Assembly: GCA_036307305.1 (NCBI GenBank)
Contig: JAXJXV010000006.1
Location: forward strand, 1 to 50,360
DNA length: 50,360 nt
Direction: 5' to 3'
Origin: SIG607 sp036307305
Lineage (GTDB): Bacteria > Bacillota > Clostridia > Oscillospirales > Acutalibacteraceae
Shown here: in pieces, positions 49,043 through 50,360 of the stretch
Numbering within the stretch: position 1 is the first letter of the stretch
Layout of the letters: every line of letters begins with the position of its first letter
The notes under the pieces: model-generated
What the model was told of the DNA's origin: nothing
The model's database searches: none
Seen by the model: only the letters and a program-made list of their open reading frames with translations
Made by a program: the position numbers and the translations under genes

Positions 49043-49071
49043 ATTATAATACAACATATTCCTTTTTGCAA
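49043..49071 (-). promoter_or_regulatory. Promoter of the riboswitch-symporter unit
   Basis: On the minus strand, TTGCAA (49066-49071), a 17-bp spacer and TATAAT (49043-49048). The start would fall about 25 bases before the first aptamer. Confidence 0.75.
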
Positions 49072-49121
49072 CAAAAAATTCATAAAATTTTAATATTTGT
49101 TAAGTTTAGCGAAAAAAACAG

Positions 49122-49150
49122 TTGAAAGCATTGCCTTTTTGTGAGATAAT
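49122..49150 (+). promoter_or_regulatory. asnA promoter
   Basis: TTGAAA (49122-49127), a 17-bp spacer and GATAAT (49145-49150), about 32 bp before the asnA start. Confidence 0.6.
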
Positions 49151-49181
49151 AATACATATTTTAAAAAAGAGGTTATTATAA

Positions 49182-50189
49182 GTGTATACTTTAAAAATTC
49201 CCAAAGACTATAAATCTCTGCTTTCCTTAAGGCAAACGGAGGTTGCAATTAAAAAGGTTAAGGATTTCTTCGAAAGGGACCTTGCTATTGAGCTTGGTCT
49301 TATCCGCGTTTCCGCCCCTCTTTTCGTAGATGAGAACAGCGGTATGAACGATACCCTTAACGGTACCGAGCGTCCCGTAGCCTTTGATATTAAGGATACG
49401 GGTCATACTATGGAAATCGTTCATTCTCTTGCAAAATGGAAAAGAGACGCTCTTTCCCGTTATGGTTTTACTCGCGGCGAGGGTCTTTACACCGATATGA
49501 ATGCAATCCGTCGGGATGAAGACCTTGACAATATTCACTCGGTTTTCGTTGACCAGTGGGACTGGGAAAAGGTTATCGACAAGGCTGACCGTAATATAAA
49601 TACCTTAAAGGCAAACGTAAAGGCTGTTTATGCGGCTCTTAAGCATACCGAAACGTATATTGCTGAGGAATATGATTTTATCGACCGCTTTTTGCCCGAA
49701 AAAATATTCTTCATAACTACGCAGGAGCTTTACGATTTATACCCCACCCTTACTCCTAAGGAAAGAGAACAGGCTATTGCTAAAGAACACGGAGCAGTGT
49801 TTATTATGCAAATCGGCGGACAGCTTAAAAACGGAGAACTTCACGACGGCAGAGCCCCCGACTATGACGACTGGTCGCTTAACGGCGATATTATAGTTTA
49901 TTATCCTGTGCTTGACATTGCTCTTGAGCTTTCCTCTATGGGCATAAGAGTTGACGAGGAAGCGTTGCTTAAGCAGCTTGAAATCAGAGGGGTACAGGAG
50001 AGAAAAGAGCTTCCTTTCCACAAAGCGTTGCTTGAGGGTAAACTTCCCTACACAATCGGCGGCGGTATCGGTCAGTCAAGAATGTGTATGTTCTTTTTAA
50101 GAAAAGCGCATATCGGCGAAGTGCAGTCTTCCTTCTGGCCACAGGAAATGATTAAAGAATGTAAAGAAAACGGAATTGAGATATTATAA
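49182..50189 (+). CDS. asnA: Aspartate--ammonia ligase
   Basis: A 335-residue ammonia-dependent asparagine synthetase with an aspartyl-tRNA synthetase-like fold (E. coli AsnA, 330 residues). Family marks are VSAPLFVDENSGMNDTLNG (about 43-61), MEIVHSLAKWKR, YTDMNAIRRDEDLDNIHS and the C-terminal GGGIGQSRMCMFFLRKAHIGE. It starts at GTG 49182 with AAGAGG upstream. It is divergent from the riboswitch-symporter unit and appears to be transcribed alone. Confidence 0.97.
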   Translation: MYTLKIPKDYKSLLSLRQTEVAIKKVKDFFERDLAIELGLIRVSAPLFVDENSGMNDTLNGTERPVAFDIKDTGHTMEIVHSLAKWKRDALSRYGFTRGEGLYTDMNAIRRDEDLDNIHSVFVDQWDWEKVIDKADRNINTLKANVKAVYAALKHTETYIAEEYDFIDRFLPEKIFFITTQELYDLYPTLTPKEREQAIAKEHGAVFIMQIGGQLKNGELHDGRAPDYDDWSLNGDIIVYYPVLDIALELSSMGIRVDEEALLKQLEIRGVQERKELPFHKALLEGKLPYTIGGGIGQSRMCMFFLRKAHIGEVQSSFWPQEMIKECKENGIEIL

Positions 50190-50195
50190 ACAAAA

Positions 50196-50212
50196 ACCCG
50201 AGCAATGCGGGA
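50196..50212 (-). terminator. Weak terminator-like hairpin after asnA
   Basis: CCCG (50197-50200) / CGGG (50208-50211); read leftward it is followed by TTTTTG. The last 150 bases of the window hold no other feature I can support. Confidence 0.35.
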
Positions 50213-50360
50213 GTTGGTCTTAGGGAAAAATTGGTTTTGGAACAAAAATTTGCCCTATCACTTTGCCTCTAACCTTGAAAGACATAGAGTATTTCTGCGG
50301 TTAATCGGCTTTGTGAATAGAACAAATTTTTAAGTTACAAAACTGCTTTGCACCTAAAAA

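Noticed and set aside
50190..50360. End of a leftward gene at the window edge
   Set aside because: The best minus-strand frame is open for only about 26 codons between stops. There is too little to support a gene.

Overview
The window is bacterial and fits an endospore-forming Clostridia chromosome, most likely an Oscillospirales-type gut anaerobe. The order is inferred from gene style rather than from a marker gene. Supporting signs are spoIIE and a SpoIID-family protein, AGGAGG-type ribosome binding sites, sigma-A promoters, a tandem glycine riboswitch, and the mnmE-mnmG-rsmG-parB neighbourhood usually found near oriC. About 22.4 kb of integrated mobile DNA (left) joins about 28 kb of resident chromosome (right).

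Element 1 (1 to about 15.53 kb, left end outside the window) starts with a possible resistance cassette: a MerR/TipAS regulator behind a 19-bp-spacer promoter, a GNAT acetyltransferase and a SAM methyltransferase. Next comes a leader with two hairpins and a long DNA-processing operon: DUF932-like protein, YqaJ exonuclease, deoxyribosyltransferase-like protein, RecD2-like helicase, small proteins, a candidate single-strand annealing protein and a CHC2/Toprim primase-like protein. After that lie a ParM-like actin with an RHH partner, an XRE regulator, a two-piece sigma-like pair, a roughly 240-nt structured RNA candidate, two small DNA-binding proteins and a tyrosine integrase. No conjugation genes are visible; they may lie to the left.

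Element 2 (15,506-22,448, about 6.9 kb) sits in tandem with element 1. It is bounded by 25-bp direct repeats differing at two positions, and has paired TTTACGACA arm-type sites just inside both ends. It carries two leftward genes (a membrane protein and a DUF4304-like protein), a region of strong RNA structure with two tiny ORFs, an unusual tyrosine recombinase, an OB-fold-like protein, an Xis-like protein, a second Tn916-type integrase related to that of element 1, and an AT-rich cargo pair (ImmA/IrrE protease plus SHOCT membrane protein). The cargo pair has its own promoter, and a hairpin covers its ribosome binding site. A third, degenerate arm pair lies at the same offset outside the right att core, which suggests repeated insertion at one site.

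The chromosome then holds, leftward, a short ParB-like protein, rsmG, mnmG, a membrane-anchored YD-repeat protein and mnmE. Rightward is spoIIE with a Spo0A-type promoter. These are followed by an RHH/SLOG divergent pair flanked by copies of a palindromic repeat, a PspC protein, htpG, a Crp/Fnr-regulated NitT/TauT-like ABC operon, an EIIC-like permease-nth-pyridoxal kinase-MATE operon, a SpoIID/LytB protein, a membrane operon ending in an M20 peptidase, a 104-bp tandem array of the palindromic repeat, an SMP-30 lactonase, a glycine-riboswitch-controlled AGCS symporter, and asnA.

The least explained items are the two structured RNA regions in the mobile elements, the ImmA/IrrE-SHOCT cargo pair with its hidden ribosome binding site, and the palindromic repeat array.
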